In this document: positions 9,898 through 18,401 of the stretch, piece after piece
How positions within the stretch are numbered: position 1 is the first letter of the stretch
How the letters are laid out: each line of letters starts with the position of its first letter
Assembly (NCBI RefSeq): GCF_023015985.1
Contig: NZ_JALKAO010000002.1
Location: forward strand, 682,001 to 746,000
Reading direction: 5' to 3'
From: Marivita sp. S6314
Lineage (GTDB): Bacteria > Pseudomonadota > Alphaproteobacteria > Rhodobacterales > Rhodobacteraceae
DNA length: 64,000 bases
Translations under genes and position numbers: made by a program
Notes under the pieces: generated by a model
Told to the model about the DNA's origin: nothing
The model's input: only the letters and a program-made list of their open reading frames with translations
The model's database searches: none

Positions 9898-10650
9898 ATG
9901 ACCGATTTAACGGGAAAAACAGTGCTGATTACCGGGGCGAGCCGCGGAATCGGAGCCGAAGCTGCGCGGGTTTTCGCCAACGCGGGCGCAAATGTCGCTT
10001 TGATCGCCCGGTCCGCTGACGACATCGCCGAACTGGCTGGCGAAATCGGCAATGCGGCGGTTGCGATCCCCTGCGACATAAGCCGCTATTGGGAAATGGA
10101 AAAAGCCGTCGAAAACTGCGTCACCGCGTTTGGCGGGCTGGACATCCTGATCAACAACGCGGGCGTCATCGAACCGATTGCCCGCATGGAAGACGCCGAT
10201 CCCGACGGCTGGGGACAGGTGATCGACATCAACCTCAAAGGCGTGTTCCACGGCATGCGCGCCGCGCTGCCGGAAATGGAACGCGCCGGGGGCGGCACCG
10301 TCTTGACCATCAGTTCCGGGGCGGCGCATGGGCCAGTCGAAGCGTGGTCGCATTATTGCGCCTCCAAGGCGGGTGCTGCGATGCTGACGATGTGCCTGCA
10401 CAAGGAAATGGCCGACAAAGGCATCCGCGCCATGGGCCTGTCACCCGGCACCGTGGCCACACAGATGCAAAAGGAGATCAAGGCCAGCGGCATCAACCCG
10501 GTCAGCCAGCTGGACTGGTCTGATCACATTCCCGCCGATTGGCCTGCCAAAGCCCTGCTCTGGATGTGCGGCCCCGAGGCAGACGGGTTTCTGGGCGAAG
10601 AGATTTCGCTGCGGGATGAGAACATTCGCAAAAAGGTCGGCCTTGTATGA
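9898..10650 (+). CDS. SDR family oxidoreductase
   Basis: A 250-residue short-chain dehydrogenase. It has T-G-A-S-R-G-I-G at residues ~12-19, N-N-A-G-V-I in the middle, the Ser of LTISSGAAHG, and the active-site pair in HYCASKAGAAM. The start follows a near-perfect AAGGAGG site. Its last codons overlap the start of the crotonase gene by four bases (ATGA), so the two are translationally coupled and probably act on one acyl or hydroxyacyl substrate. A 3-ketoacyl/3-hydroxyacyl reductase role would fit but is inference. Confidence 0.9.
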   Translation: MTDLTGKTVLITGASRGIGAEAARVFANAGANVALIARSADDIAELAGEIGNAAVAIPCDISRYWEMEKAVENCVTAFGGLDILINNAGVIEPIARMEDADPDGWGQVIDINLKGVFHGMRAALPEMERAGGGTVLTISSGAAHGPVEAWSHYCASKAGAAMLTMCLHKEMADKGIRAMGLSPGTVATQMQKEIKASGINPVSQLDWSDHIPADWPAKALLWMCGPEADGFLGEEISLRDENIRKKVGLV

Positions 10651-11267
10651 TCGAGGTCTCCAACGATGGCACGCTTTGCGTTCTAACTATCAATCGTCCG
10701 GACAAAGCCAATTCGCTGACCGCAGAGATGCTGGAACAGCTCTGTGTCGGGGTCGAAGAGGCCCGTTCGGCACGCGCCATCATTCTGACCGGGATCGGAA
10801 AGGTGTTTTCTGCCGGGGCTGATCTTGAGGCGGCAAAGGCTGGTCTGGCGCTGAGCCCGCTTTGGGAACGCCTGTCCGGCGCGCTGTCGCGTCATCCCGG
10901 CCTGACAATTGCTGCCCTGAACGGCACCGTGGCGGGCGGGGCGATGGGGATGGTTCTGGCCTGCGATCTGCGCATCGCGGTGCCAGGCACAAAGGTGTTT
11001 TACCCGGTGATGAAACTCGGGTTTCTGCCACAGCCTTCGGATCCCGCCCGCCTTGCCCAGCTTGTCGGGCCATCACGCGCCAAGATGATCCTGATGGCCG
11101 GCCAGAAGATCCCAACCGAAGACGCCCTGACCTGGGGTCTGATCGACCGGATCGTGGAGCCTGCAGACCTGCTCGACCACGCCAAATCCCTGGCCGAGGA
11201 TGTCTGCTCCGCCACCCCGGACCATGCGCGGTCCATCAAGGGCCTGATTGCACAAAGCCTGCCCTGA
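10647..11267 (+). CDS. Enoyl-CoA hydratase/isomerase (crotonase) family protein, short
   Basis: A 206-residue crotonase-fold protein, shorter than the usual ~255-265. The oxyanion-hole strands are visible: V-F-S-A-G-A-D-L near residue 51, and A-L-N-G-T-V-A-G-G-A-M-G-M-V-L-A-C-D-L near 92-110. Where classical hydratases carry the two catalytic Glu residues (a P-E-x-x-L-G strand and the following helix), this protein reads P-V-M-K-L-G-F-L-P-Q-P. Simple hydration is therefore doubtful, and an isomerase, hydrolase or other crotonase reaction is possible. It overlaps the preceding SDR by ATGA. The last helices of a full-length crotonase are reduced. Confidence 0.82.
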   Translation: MIEVSNDGTLCVLTINRPDKANSLTAEMLEQLCVGVEEARSARAIILTGIGKVFSAGADLEAAKAGLALSPLWERLSGALSRHPGLTIAALNGTVAGGAMGMVLACDLRIAVPGTKVFYPVMKLGFLPQPSDPARLAQLVGPSRAKMILMAGQKIPTEDALTWGLIDRIVEPADLLDHAKSLAEDVCSATPDHARSIKGLIAQSLP

Positions 11268-11272
11268 TCCGC

Positions 11273-11300
11273 TTGACCCGCCCCCGCAGCCCCGTAGGCT
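11273..11300 (+). promoter_or_regulatory. Predicted housekeeping promoter for DUF4170-waaA-lpxK
   Basis: TTGACC (11273-11278) and TAGGCT (11295-11300) are separated by 16 bases, ending 30 bases before the DUF4170 start codon. A TAGGCT -10 also occurs in the predicted promoter before the GST at 54737. Judged by eye only. Confidence 0.5.
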
Positions 11301-11330
11301 GACCGCAACATATCAATGAAGGAACGTTTC

Positions 11331-11567
11331 ATGAGCCAACATCTGCATATCGTCTTTGGCGGAGAGCTGGTGACCCCCTCGGAAAACGTGTTCAAAGACC
11401 CTGAGAACATCCATGTCGTCGGCATTTTCGCAGACCGCGACGCGGCCTATGACGCCTGGAAAAACGAGGCACAACGCACCGTAGACAACGCGCATATGCG
11501 CTATTTTCTGGGCGATCTTCAGCAGTTGATCGATGCCAGCACCAGCGCCCCCGAGGCGCAGGACTAA
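11331..11567 (+). CDS. DUF4170 domain protein
   Basis: A 78-residue protein of the alphaproteobacterial DUF4170 family; function unknown. It has the compact pattern H-I-V-F-G-G-E-L, V-V-G-I-F-A-D-R-D-A-A-Y-D-A-W, and a C-terminal H-M-R-Y-F-L-G-D-L. The start at 11331 was chosen because AAGGA lies seven bases upstream; the Met five codons earlier would use up that site. It precedes the WaaA-like and lpxK genes on the same strand, an arrangement I recall in other Rhodobacteraceae, so a lipopolysaccharide-linked role is possible but unproven. Confidence 0.8.
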   Translation: MSQHLHIVFGGELVTPSENVFKDPENIHVVGIFADRDAAYDAWKNEAQRTVDNAHMRYFLGDLQQLIDASTSAPEAQD

Positions 11568-11574
11568 CCATTTG

Positions 11575-12798
11575 GTGCGCAGACCGTTCAGTCTGACCGC
11601 CTATCTGGCACTGGCCCGAGGGCCGGACCGGCTGATCGTAGACGCCGCCGCATGGCCCGCGCGCCCCGAAGGGCCGCTGCTATGGCTGCACTGCGACACC
11701 CGGATGCGTCTTGAAACACTGGCCACCCTGACAAAACGCCTCCACACCCAGCGCGATGACTTTTCGCTCTTGCTGACCTGTGACGCGGCAGAGGCTGACA
11801 GCTTTGACATGTCCGGTCTGCCCGTCGGCCCGCCCCCGTCAGAATCGCTCAGCGACATCCAGCGCTTTCTGCAACACTGGTGTCCCGACATCCTGATCTG
11901 GGCCGGGAACGGCCTGCGCCCGGCGTTGATCCACGAAACCGCGAACACCAAAACGCACATGTTGCTGGTGGATGCCGCGGACGCGCCGTGGCGGCAACCG
12001 TCCAAGCGGTTCGTACCCGATGCCAGTGCCGCAGCGCTTAATCTGTTTCACAGCATCATCGCACAAGACGCAGCCGCAGCGCAGAGGCTTCGACGGCTGG
12101 GTATCCCGGACAGCAAGATCGAGGTCGCCTCTGTCCTGGAGCCCGAGATCTTCCCGCTGACCAGCCATGACGGGCTGCACGAGGAAATGACCGACCTTCT
12201 GGCGGGGCGTCCGGTCTGGCTGGCGGCCGATATCCTGCTGGGCGAAGCAGACGCGGTGCTGCGCGCGCACCGCCGTGCCGCGCGCTTGGCCCATCGGCTG
12301 TTGCTGATCATCAGCCCGCAAAACCCGCAGGACGAAGCCGCGATGGCCGCGCTGTGCGAAGAGGTCGGCCTGCGACTCGCGCGATGGGAACAGGGGGATA
12401 TGCCAGACGAGAACACCCAGGTGCTTCTGGCTGGCGACGACAGTGAACTGGGTCTGTGGTACCGATTGGCACCTTTGTGTTTCCTCGGCGGTTCGCTGAC
12501 ACCGGGAGCGGGTGGTCAATCGCCCATGATGGCCGCCGCATTGGGCTCGGCGATCCTGTACGGGCCAAATGTGGGCAAGCATCTGGACGCCTATTCGCGC
12601 CTTGTCAGCGCCGGGGCCGCGCGCATCGTCAAGGACATGGAAACGCTCAGCGCCGCAGTGTCACAACTGATCGCACCGGACCGCGCCGCGGCGATGGCAC
12701 ATGCCGGATGGAACGTGGTATCCTCGGGTGCGGAAACCGCCGATCTGGTTCTGACTCAGGTGGATGAATGGCTTGACGCGATGGAGGCCCAACCATGA
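11575..12798 (+). CDS. 3-deoxy-D-manno-octulosonic acid (KDO) transferase-like glycosyltransferase
   Basis: About 407 residues, of the WaaA/KdtA type that adds KDO to lipid A precursor at the inner membrane. The GT-B C-terminal half has [16 protein letters not shown], then [13 protein letters not shown], matching the nucleotide-sugar site of KdtA. The N-terminal active-site segment is unusual: where KdtA has H-A-A-S-V-G-E, this protein reads [10 protein letters not shown], so the catalytic Glu is not at its normal place. The start is uncertain: GTG 11575 (used), TTG 11572, or ATG 11533 overlapping the previous gene. It overlaps lpxK by ATGA. Confidence 0.75.
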   Translation: MRRPFSLTAYLALARGPDRLIVDAAAWPARPEGPLLWLHCDTRMRLETLATLTKRLHTQRDDFSLLLTCDAAEADSFDMSGLPVGPPPSESLSDIQRFLQHWCPDILIWAGNGLRPALIHETANTKTHMLLVDAADAPWRQPSKRFVPDASAAALNLFHSIIAQDAAAAQRLRRLGIPDSKIEVASVLEPEIFPLTSHDGLHEEMTDLLAGRPVWLAADILLGEADAVLRAHRRAARLAHRLLLIISPQNPQDEAAMAALCEEVGLRLARWEQGDMPDENTQVLLAGDDSELGLWYRLAPLCFLGGSLTPGAGGQSPMMAAALGSAILYGPNVGKHLDAYSRLVSAGAARIVKDMETLSAAVSQLIAPDRAAAMAHAGWNVVSSGAETADLVLTQVDEWLDAMEAQP

Positions 12799-13787
12799 GG
12801 CCCCCCGCCTTCTGGGACACCCCGCCCGACCGCCCCGGGCTGATGCCGCGCCTGCTGTCGCCGCTTGGTGCGCTCTACGCCGCCCTGACCGCCCGCCGCC
12901 TGCGCACAACCGACCCGGCCAAATTGCCGGTCCCGGTGATCTGCGTTGGCAACGTCAACGCGGGTGGCACCGGTAAGACACCAACGGTGATTGCGCTTAT
13001 GCAGATGCTGTCGGATCTGGGCATCACCGCGCATGTCGTGTCGCGGGGGTATGGGGGGTCGCTTGACGGGCCGGTGCAAGTGGACCCGAAACAGCATACC
13101 GCCGAACAGGTGGGGGACGAACCGCTGCTGCTGGCCGCGTTTGGCCCGGTCTGGGTGTCCAAAGATCGCGCCGCCGGCGCCCGCGCTGCGGTGCAAAGCG
13201 GCGCTCAGGCGATCCTGCTGGATGACGGGTTGCAGAACCCAAGCCTGCACAAAGATCTCTCGATCATCGTTGTGGATGCCAACAAAGGCTTCGGCAACGG
13301 GCGCTGCATCCCGGCAGGTCCCCTACGTGAACCGGTGCAGAACGCCATGACACGCGCGCAGGTCGTGCTGTCCATTGGCGACCCGGCGGCGCAAGCCGGA
13401 TTCGCAGATCAGTGGCAGGCGCAGATCCCGATCCCGCATATCACCGGCCATCTTGCCCCGCTGCAAACCGGAATGGAGTGGGAGGGCCTGCGCTGCCTCG
13501 CCTTTGCTGGCATCGGGCATCCGGAAAAGTTCTTTGCCACCCTGCGCACGCTTGGCGTTGATCTGGTCCGCGCCGAGGCACTGGACGATCACCAACCGCT
13601 GACAGCCTCTCTGATGACCCGTCTGGAACATGACGCCAAGGCAGCAGGCGCACAGTTGGTCACAACCGAAAAAGATGCGGTGCGCCTTCCCGACAGTTTT
13701 CGGATGAAAGTGCTCACCGTGCCGGTGCGGCTTTCCCTGGACAACGATCAATCGCTGAAAGACGCGCTTATCGCTTTGGTCGAATAA
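12795..13787 (+). CDS. lpxK: Tetraacyldisaccharide 4'-kinase LpxK
   Basis: LpxK phosphorylates the 4' position of the tetraacyldisaccharide-1-phosphate to make lipid IVA, at the cytoplasmic face of the inner membrane. The 330-residue length is normal. The N-terminus carries the P-A-F-W and P-L-G-A-L-Y-A membrane-associating segment, then the P-loop variant [14 protein letters not shown] (residues ~50-63). The SRGYGG and D-D-G-L-Q-N-P motifs follow, as expected. It overlaps the WaaA-like gene by four bases, so consecutive lipid A steps are coupled. Confidence 0.95.
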   Translation: MRPPAFWDTPPDRPGLMPRLLSPLGALYAALTARRLRTTDPAKLPVPVICVGNVNAGGTGKTPTVIALMQMLSDLGITAHVVSRGYGGSLDGPVQVDPKQHTAEQVGDEPLLLAAFGPVWVSKDRAAGARAAVQSGAQAILLDDGLQNPSLHKDLSIIVVDANKGFGNGRCIPAGPLREPVQNAMTRAQVVLSIGDPAAQAGFADQWQAQIPIPHITGHLAPLQTGMEWEGLRCLAFAGIGHPEKFFATLRTLGVDLVRAEALDDHQPLTASLMTRLEHDAKAAGAQLVTTEKDAVRLPDSFRMKVLTVPVRLSLDNDQSLKDALIALVE

Positions 13788-13790
13788 GGC

Positions 13791-14654
13791 CTATTCCGCC
13801 GCCAACGGCATCTCGTCGGCCTGCCCTGTTGCGGCGATTTCCGCGATGACGCTGCGTAAGAGTTTCCGAAAATTGTGGAAATTCGCGTTTGGCCGCACCT
13901 CGCGCTCGTCCATGTAGATCGACCGGTCAATCTCAATCTGAACTGCGTGCTGACCGCGCGACGGGCGTCCATAGGCCTGCGTGATGTAGGCCCCCGCAAA
14001 GGGCGTATTGCGCGCCACCACGAAACCCGCATCCACAAATGCCGCTTCGATCTGATCGACCACCGTCTGGCTGGCGGACGCACCAAAGCGGTCCCCCAAC
14101 ACGATCTGCGGACGCCGCGCCGCGGATTTGGCAACACCGTCCAGCGCCTCATGCGGCATCGAATGGCAATCCACCAGAATCGCTTCGCCGAACCGCGCAT
14201 GTGCCGTGTTGATCAACTTGCGCAATTGATCGTGATAGGGGCGCCAAAACTGCGCAATGCGCCGTTCCGCCTCTGCAAAGGGCAGTTTTCCATGGTAAAT
14301 CGGCCGCCCATTGGCCACCACGCGGGGCACGACCCCCAAACCAGACGCAACACGCGGGTTGTGTGTCTGCCGACGCACCCCTTCGATCAGCGCAGGGTCC
14401 AGCTCTTCGGCACTGCGGTTCAGATCAATATAGGCACGTGGCGCACCGGCCTTGATAAACGCGGCTCCGAATTGTGGCGCACAGTCAAACAACCGGTCCA
14501 CAAACGCATCCTCAGATGATCGGATCGTGACCTCGTCCAACGCCGTATGACGCAGGAAAGACCAGCTATAGTCGCGCCCCGAATGCGGTGACGCAAACAC
14601 CACACGCGAGGTGTGTGCTTCGGGTTGAACAAGATGGTAGGCGACTTTCGGCAT
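13791..14654 (-). CDS. N-formylglutamate amidohydrolase family protein
   Basis: A 287-residue member of the N-formylglutamate deformylase family, zinc amidohydrolases that finish histidine degradation or act on related N-acyl amino acids. Diagnostic motifs are F-A-S-P-H-S-G-R near residue 24, S-S-E-D-A-F-V-D, A-Y-I-D-L-N-R, and the metal/catalytic LVDCHSMPHEA. No hut gene is nearby, so histidine use is not supported by context. The gene is convergent with lpxK, with three bases between their ends. Confidence 0.85.
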   Translation of the reverse strand: MPKVAYHLVQPEAHTSRVVFASPHSGRDYSWSFLRHTALDEVTIRSSEDAFVDRLFDCAPQFGAAFIKAGAPRAYIDLNRSAEELDPALIEGVRRQTHNPRVASGLGVVPRVVANGRPIYHGKLPFAEAERRIAQFWRPYHDQLRKLINTAHARFGEAILVDCHSMPHEALDGVAKSAARRPQIVLGDRFGASASQTVVDQIEAAFVDAGFVVARNTPFAGAYITQAYGRPSRGQHAVQIEIDRSIYMDEREVRPNANFHNFRKLLRSVIAEIAATGQADEMPLAAE

Positions 14655-14706
14655 AGGCCCTCCGGTACGCTCAACATAGACCGATTTTTTCTATGACCAA
14701 AAGCCC

Positions 14707-14735
14707 TTGATCCCCGTTCCGACTCCTTTTATAGA
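14707..14735 (+). promoter_or_regulatory. Predicted promoter of the tRNA-Val gene
   Basis: TTGATC (14707-14712), a 17-base spacer, then TATAGA (14730-14735). The expected transcript start is about 58 bases before the mature tRNA. A small GC hairpin (stem GGCGCG/CGCGCC, 14746-14763) lies in the leader. rpmJ, 82 bp after the tRNA, may be read through from here. Confidence 0.45.
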
Positions 14736-14799
14736 CCGGCCCACCGGCGCGCGATTTCGCGCCCCTTTTTATTGGGGCACGGGTTTCGCAAGGGTAAAC

Positions 14800-14874
14800 G
14801 GGCGATTAGCTCAGTGGTAGAGCACTTCGTTGACATCGAAGGGGTCACAAGTTCGAACCTTGTATCGCCCACCA
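14800..14874 (+). tRNA. tRNA-Val (anticodon GAC)
   Basis: A 75-nt cloverleaf. The acceptor arms GGGCGAT and ATCGCCC pair, and A-CCA is encoded at 14871-14874. The D-arm contains TAGCTCAGTGGTAGAGCA. The anticodon stem is CTTCG/CGAAG with loop TTGACAT, giving anticodon GAC, which reads GTC and GTT valine codons. The T-arm shows the canonical GTTCGAACC (14851-14859). The gene stands alone between the amidohydrolase and rpmJ. Confidence 0.97.
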
Positions 14875-14956
14875 TTGAATTCGCCGCTTTGGCCTTCGGG
14901 TCAGGGCATCCGCAACCACAAAGGCGCTCGCGCGCCGCGATAAGAGGAGAGACCCC

Positions 14957-15082
14957 ATGAAGGTCAAGAACTCGCTTCGTTCGCTCAAGAACCGCCATCG
15001 CGACTGCCGCGTTGTGCGCCGCAAGGGCCGCGTCTACGTCATCAACAAGACGCAGCGCCGGTTCAAAGCCCGCCAGGGCTAA
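14957..15082 (+). CDS. rpmJ: 50S ribosomal protein L36
   Basis: A 41-residue, very basic protein beginning [17 protein letters not shown], the alphaproteobacterial form of L36 in the large subunit. Only one cysteine is present, so this is the zinc-free variant lacking the C-C-C-H ribbon. AGGAGAG lies eight bases before the ATG. It sits alone between a tRNA and a clear terminator at 15109. Confidence 0.95.
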   Translation: MKVKNSLRSLKNRHRDCRVVRRKGRVYVINKTQRRFKARQG

Positions 15083-15108
15083 GCGGAAACCGCAGTATGA
15101 TGGAAAAG

Positions 15109-15133
15109 GCCACCCGCTTCGGGTGGCTTTTTT
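15109..15133 (+). terminator. Rho-independent terminator of rpmJ
   Basis: Perfect 7-bp stem GCCACCC/GGGTGGC with loop GCTTC (15109-15127), followed by six T (15128-15133). It starts 26 bases after the rpmJ stop. Confidence 0.9.
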
Positions 15134-15271
15134 CGTTAGTGCAGACAGTATCAAATCCGGACCACCCACCACGAGCGGATGGTCTCTGCCCCGCGATCCG
15201 CGATACACAGGATGTCAGGACGCCCGCAAAATCATGCCCCGCAAGACCGCTCTACATTCAAAGGCAATTCC

Positions 15272-16198
15272 ATGACCGAAGACTCGCATACCACGCACAC
15301 CGCCGAAGAAGACGCCCGCAACCGCGATATCAAGATCTACGTGAACGGCGACCTTGTTCACCGGGACGACGCCAAAGTGTCGGTCTATGACAGTGGCTTC
15401 ATGCTGGGGGACGGCATGTGGGAAGGGATGCGGCTTTACAACGGCACATGGGCGTTCTTTGACGAACACATGGATCGATTTTTCGATTCCTGCAAAGCGG
15501 TGTCGCTTGATGTTGGCATGGACCGCGCAGGCATCATGGACGCCCTCACCCGCACCGCAGACGCCAACGGTATGACGACAGACGTGCATTGTCGGTTGAT
15601 GCTGACGCGCGGGATAAAGGTCAAACCGTTCCAGCATCCCAGCCTGAGCCAGAGCGGCCCGACACTGGTGATCATCATGGAGCACTCAAAACCAGCCGAG
15701 GGGCTGCAATCCAAAGGCATTCGCCTTGCCACGGTGCCACAGGTGCGCGGATTGCCGATGAGCCAGGACGCAAAGTACAACAGCCATTCCAAGCTCAATT
15801 GTGTGATCGCCTGCCTTCAGGCCGAACAGGCCGGTGCAGACGAAGGCTTGATGCTTGACCCGCATGGGTTTGTGAATACGACAAACGCCTGCAATTTCTT
15901 CATCGTGCGCAAGGGCGAGGTTTGGACCTCGACCGGGGATTACTGCATGAACGGCGTGACCCGGCAAAAGGTGATCGACCTGTGCCGCGCCAATGATATT
16001 CCCGTGTTCGAAAAGAATTACTCGCTTTACGAAGCCTACGGCGCGGATGAGGCCTTTCTGACCGGCACGTTCGGCGCGCAGACCCCTGTGTCCAGTATCG
16101 ACGGAAAGCCCATTGGCACCGGTGAACGGCCTGTCACCCAAAGGATCCGCCAACTGTACAAGGCGATGATCGAAGAGCACACGAAGACGCGGACATGA
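15272..16198 (+). CDS. Class IV PLP aminotransferase (branched-chain / D-amino-acid type)
   Basis: A 308-residue fold-type IV aminotransferase. The N-terminal I-Y-V-N-G, S-V-Y-D-S-G-F-M-L-G-D-G-M-W-E-G and R-L-Y-N-G are typical of BCAT, D-amino-acid transaminase and aminodeoxychorismate lyase. The PLP-binding lysine is probably in D-A-K-Y-N-S-H-S-K-L-N near residue 168. Where BCATs have T-E-G-S-G-S-N, this protein reads V-N-T-T-N-A-C-N-F-F-I-V, so the Glu next to the cofactor ring is missing; substrate is uncertain. The start 15272 is used; an upstream extension to 15179 lacks family resemblance. Its stop overlaps a possible 45-codon ORF by ATGA. Confidence 0.85.
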   Translation: MTEDSHTTHTAEEDARNRDIKIYVNGDLVHRDDAKVSVYDSGFMLGDGMWEGMRLYNGTWAFFDEHMDRFFDSCKAVSLDVGMDRAGIMDALTRTADANGMTTDVHCRLMLTRGIKVKPFQHPSLSQSGPTLVIIMEHSKPAEGLQSKGIRLATVPQVRGLPMSQDAKYNSHSKLNCVIACLQAEQAGADEGLMLDPHGFVNTTNACNFFIVRKGEVWTSTGDYCMNGVTRQKVIDLCRANDIPVFEKNYSLYEAYGADEAFLTGTFGAQTPVSSIDGKPIGTGERPVTQRIRQLYKAMIEEHTKTRT

Positions 16199-16332
16199 CA
16201 CAGACCGACACCCAGACGCTACCCGTCGATCATCGGGGGCATGAGACCACGATGCAAAGCCCGTTGGCGGCACAAGCAAAACCGGCATACACTCGCGACA
16301 TCCAGCGTGACACCAAAGGAGCGGCGCAATGA
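16195..16332 (+). CDS. Possible 45-aa protein joining two genes by ATGA overlaps
   Basis: An open frame begins MTQTDTQTLPVDHRG. Its ATG overlaps the aminotransferase TGA (ATGA at 16195), and its TGA overlaps the ATG of the DUF4389 gene (ATGA at 16329). It has no recognisable domain and no hydrophobic segment. Its 3' end contains AAAGGAG, which is the ribosome site of the next gene. Double overlap suggests a translated coupling frame, but chance is a real alternative at this length. Confidence 0.3.
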   Translation: MTQTDTQTLPVDHRGHETTMQSPLAAQAKPAYTRDIQRDTKGAAQ

Positions 16333-16637
16333 CACCTCCCGATGACGACAAGGTTTCGGGCCGCCTGCACGGCGAACAGATCGAACCAGACAAATCCGAA
16401 TCCCTTGTCCTGCGGTTGGTCTACATGATTCTGATCGCGATCATGATCTCGCTGGCGCAGACGGTGCTGGGGGCGATGACGATCATCCAGTTCGTGGTCA
16501 TGCTGGTGAACAACAAGCAGCCCAATGAACGGCTGGCGGATTTCGGCACCGACCTTGGCATCTGGATGGCCAAGGCCGCGCGATACCAAACCGCGGCCAG
16601 CAATGTGAAACCCTGGCCGTGGACCGATCTGGACTAA
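16329..16637 (+). CDS. DUF4389 domain membrane protein
   Basis: A 102-residue protein with a charged N-terminus and one or two membrane segments (residues ~28-60: LVLRLVYMILIAIMISLAQ and then MTIIQFVVMLV). The N-K-Q-P-N-E-R-L-A-D-F-G turn and the P-W-P-W-T-D-L-D tail fit the DUF4389 family, whose role is unknown. AAAGGAG precedes the start. It is convergent with the peptidoglycan-binding protein gene, two bases from its stop. Confidence 0.75.
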   Translation: MTPPDDDKVSGRLHGEQIEPDKSESLVLRLVYMILIAIMISLAQTVLGAMTIIQFVVMLVNNKQPNERLADFGTDLGIWMAKAARYQTAASNVKPWPWTDLD

Positions 16638-16638
16638 G

Positions 16639-18303
16639 TCACCGAAGGATCGAATCTGCCATCAGCCGCACCATCGTCGCCTGATCCAGATAACCCGTCA
16701 CCCGCAGCTTGCGCGCGTTCTGGTAGCGCCGGATTGCGCGACGTGTGGCCTTATCGAACACGCCGTCAACGGCTCCGGGCTTGAGCCCAATCGCTTCCAG
16801 ACGCCCTTCGGCCAAACGGCGTCCCGCCGCATTCAGACGCAGCGCATCTTCTGCCGCCTTTGCCGCCCGTTCTATCTCGCGCGCGCCCGAATTTCGCTGC
16901 AGCCAGTTGATCCGCGCCCGCGCTTCTCCGGCAAACGCGCCGTTCGGGCGTTCGGACAGATACGCGCGATACGACTGGGCAGTGTCCTCACGGCGCGCGA
17001 CCTGCCATCTCGCCTTGTCGCGATCCTCGGCCAGCGCATTGCGCTCTGCCTCGATCTCTTCAAGTCGCTCCTGCGCCACCTCGGCAAAAAAACCGTCCGG
17101 GAACCGTTCAAGATAGGCGCGGTATCCGCCTTCCGACCCGCGCGATCCGGTTTCGGCCCAATACGCGCGGTCTTCCCGCTCCAGCGCCGCCTGCCGTTCC
17201 CGCGCCTCTTCCTCAAGCTCTGCCGCGCGTTTGTCCGCTTGCCGGTCCAGCATCACGATCTGCGTCGCCGTCAGGTATCCCGATGCCGTGTGCCCGTTGG
17301 CTTCCTGCCAGGTCGAAATCGCACCCCGCGTGCCACGCCCGAATATCCCGTCAATGCCACGCGTGTTGTGCCCCAGCAGCGACAGATCGCGCTGAATATC
17401 CCGCCGCGCATCGCGCGACAGCTCGAGCGACTCCTCGGCGCGTTTTTCACGGTGGAAAGGCTCGGATTGAATGGCCGTCAGTCGTTGCCGCGCCTCGGCG
17501 GTCTTCTCGCCCCTGGGGAATGCCCGAATATAGGCCTGGTACCCGGCCTCGGAATCCGCCCGCACCGCATCCTGCCACGCGGCGCGATCCTCGGCGATCT
17601 GATCCTGCCGGGGGGGATCTACCACAACCGGCAGATCACCGGACCCGCCCTGCAACAGGGCAAGCCGGTCCGGCACAAACCCATGCAGGGCCATGTCCTC
17701 CGACCGGATCACCGACAAAACGTTGTCTGTGTCCCCTTCGGACAACCGATGCGCCACCCGCATGGCATTGCGCAGATTGCCCGTGGCCACGGTCACCCCC
17801 TGCGGAATGTCCTGATGCGGGATATCTGACGACAGCCCGCTGGCCAGATCACCGCGCCCGTCCGTCTGGCCCAGCACGATCAGCGCCCGCCCCGGAAACT
17901 GCGCCGCAACAGCGTAGACCGAATCCAGCGGGAATCCCTCGTTCAGCACCCGAACCAACCCGACATCGCCGTCAGCATCGGCAGGCATCAGGTAGGTGCC
18001 CGCCACGGTCGACACGAAGCGCCCCGTCAACACCAGCGTCACATCTTCGGTGCGGGCATCAAGGTTGCGCGCAAAGGCCAGAAATGCCGTGCGCATGCCG
18101 CGTTGATTGGCCCCGGCAACGGTGTTCACCCGCGTCGCGATTTCGGAAAATGACTGGCGCAACTCGCCTAGGTCGCGGCTGCCGGTTTCGCGCTGCAAAA
18201 CGCGCGCGTCTCCGTTGCCAATCACCAGAACGCTGCTGCCATCGGCCCAGGCCGGCACGCTCATTCCAAGCATCAGAGGGATCGTAAAAAGCAATCGGGT
18301 CAT
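16639..18303 (-). CDS. Secreted protein: degenerate caspase-like domain, three ~38-residue repeats, two peptidoglycan-binding domains
   Basis: A 554-residue protein with a signal peptide (MTRLLFTIPLMLGMSVPAWA, cleavage ~20). Residues ~22-220 resemble the bacterial p14 caspase fold, but where the catalytic H of S-G-H-G should be it reads V-L-T-G-R-F, and where D-A-C should be it reads I-V-L-G-Q-T-D-G, so it looks catalytically dead. Three repeats follow of the pattern W-x-x-A, S/T-x-x-x-Y-x-A-Y-L, F/R-P-x-G, A-x-x-R-I/L. These are interleaved with two PG_binding_1 domains, one containing GIDGIFGRGTRGAISTWQ and one near the C-terminus containing GAVDGVFDKATRRAIRRYQ. A role as an envelope scaffold is inference. 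Confidence 0.75.
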   Translation of the reverse strand: MTRLLFTIPLMLGMSVPAWADGSSVLVIGNGDARVLQRETGSRDLGELRQSFSEIATRVNTVAGANQRGMRTAFLAFARNLDARTEDVTLVLTGRFVSTVAGTYLMPADADGDVGLVRVLNEGFPLDSVYAVAAQFPGRALIVLGQTDGRGDLASGLSSDIPHQDIPQGVTVATGNLRNAMRVAHRLSEGDTDNVLSVIRSEDMALHGFVPDRLALLQGGSGDLPVVVDPPRQDQIAEDRAAWQDAVRADSEAGYQAYIRAFPRGEKTAEARQRLTAIQSEPFHREKRAEESLELSRDARRDIQRDLSLLGHNTRGIDGIFGRGTRGAISTWQEANGHTASGYLTATQIVMLDRQADKRAAELEEEARERQAALEREDRAYWAETGSRGSEGGYRAYLERFPDGFFAEVAQERLEEIEAERNALAEDRDKARWQVARREDTAQSYRAYLSERPNGAFAGEARARINWLQRNSGAREIERAAKAAEDALRLNAAGRRLAEGRLEAIGLKPGAVDGVFDKATRRAIRRYQNARKLRVTGYLDQATMVRLMADSILR

Positions 18304-18401
18304 GCTGTGTTCCTTTGGTCTTTGAACACAGTAACGCATGAACAGGGTATGTTATCCAATATCGGCGCAAAAAAACCGCGGCACACACCCCATCTTCACG
18401 A

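Noticed and set aside
11533-11574. ATG 11533 as start of the WaaA-like gene
   Set aside because: It would overlap DUF4170 by 35 bases with a P/R/T-rich stretch unlike the family; kept only as an alternative.
14746-14763. GC hairpin before tRNA-Val considered as a terminator
   Set aside because: It lies downstream of a predicted promoter and 37 bases before the tRNA, without a clean T-run on the relevant side; more likely leader structure.
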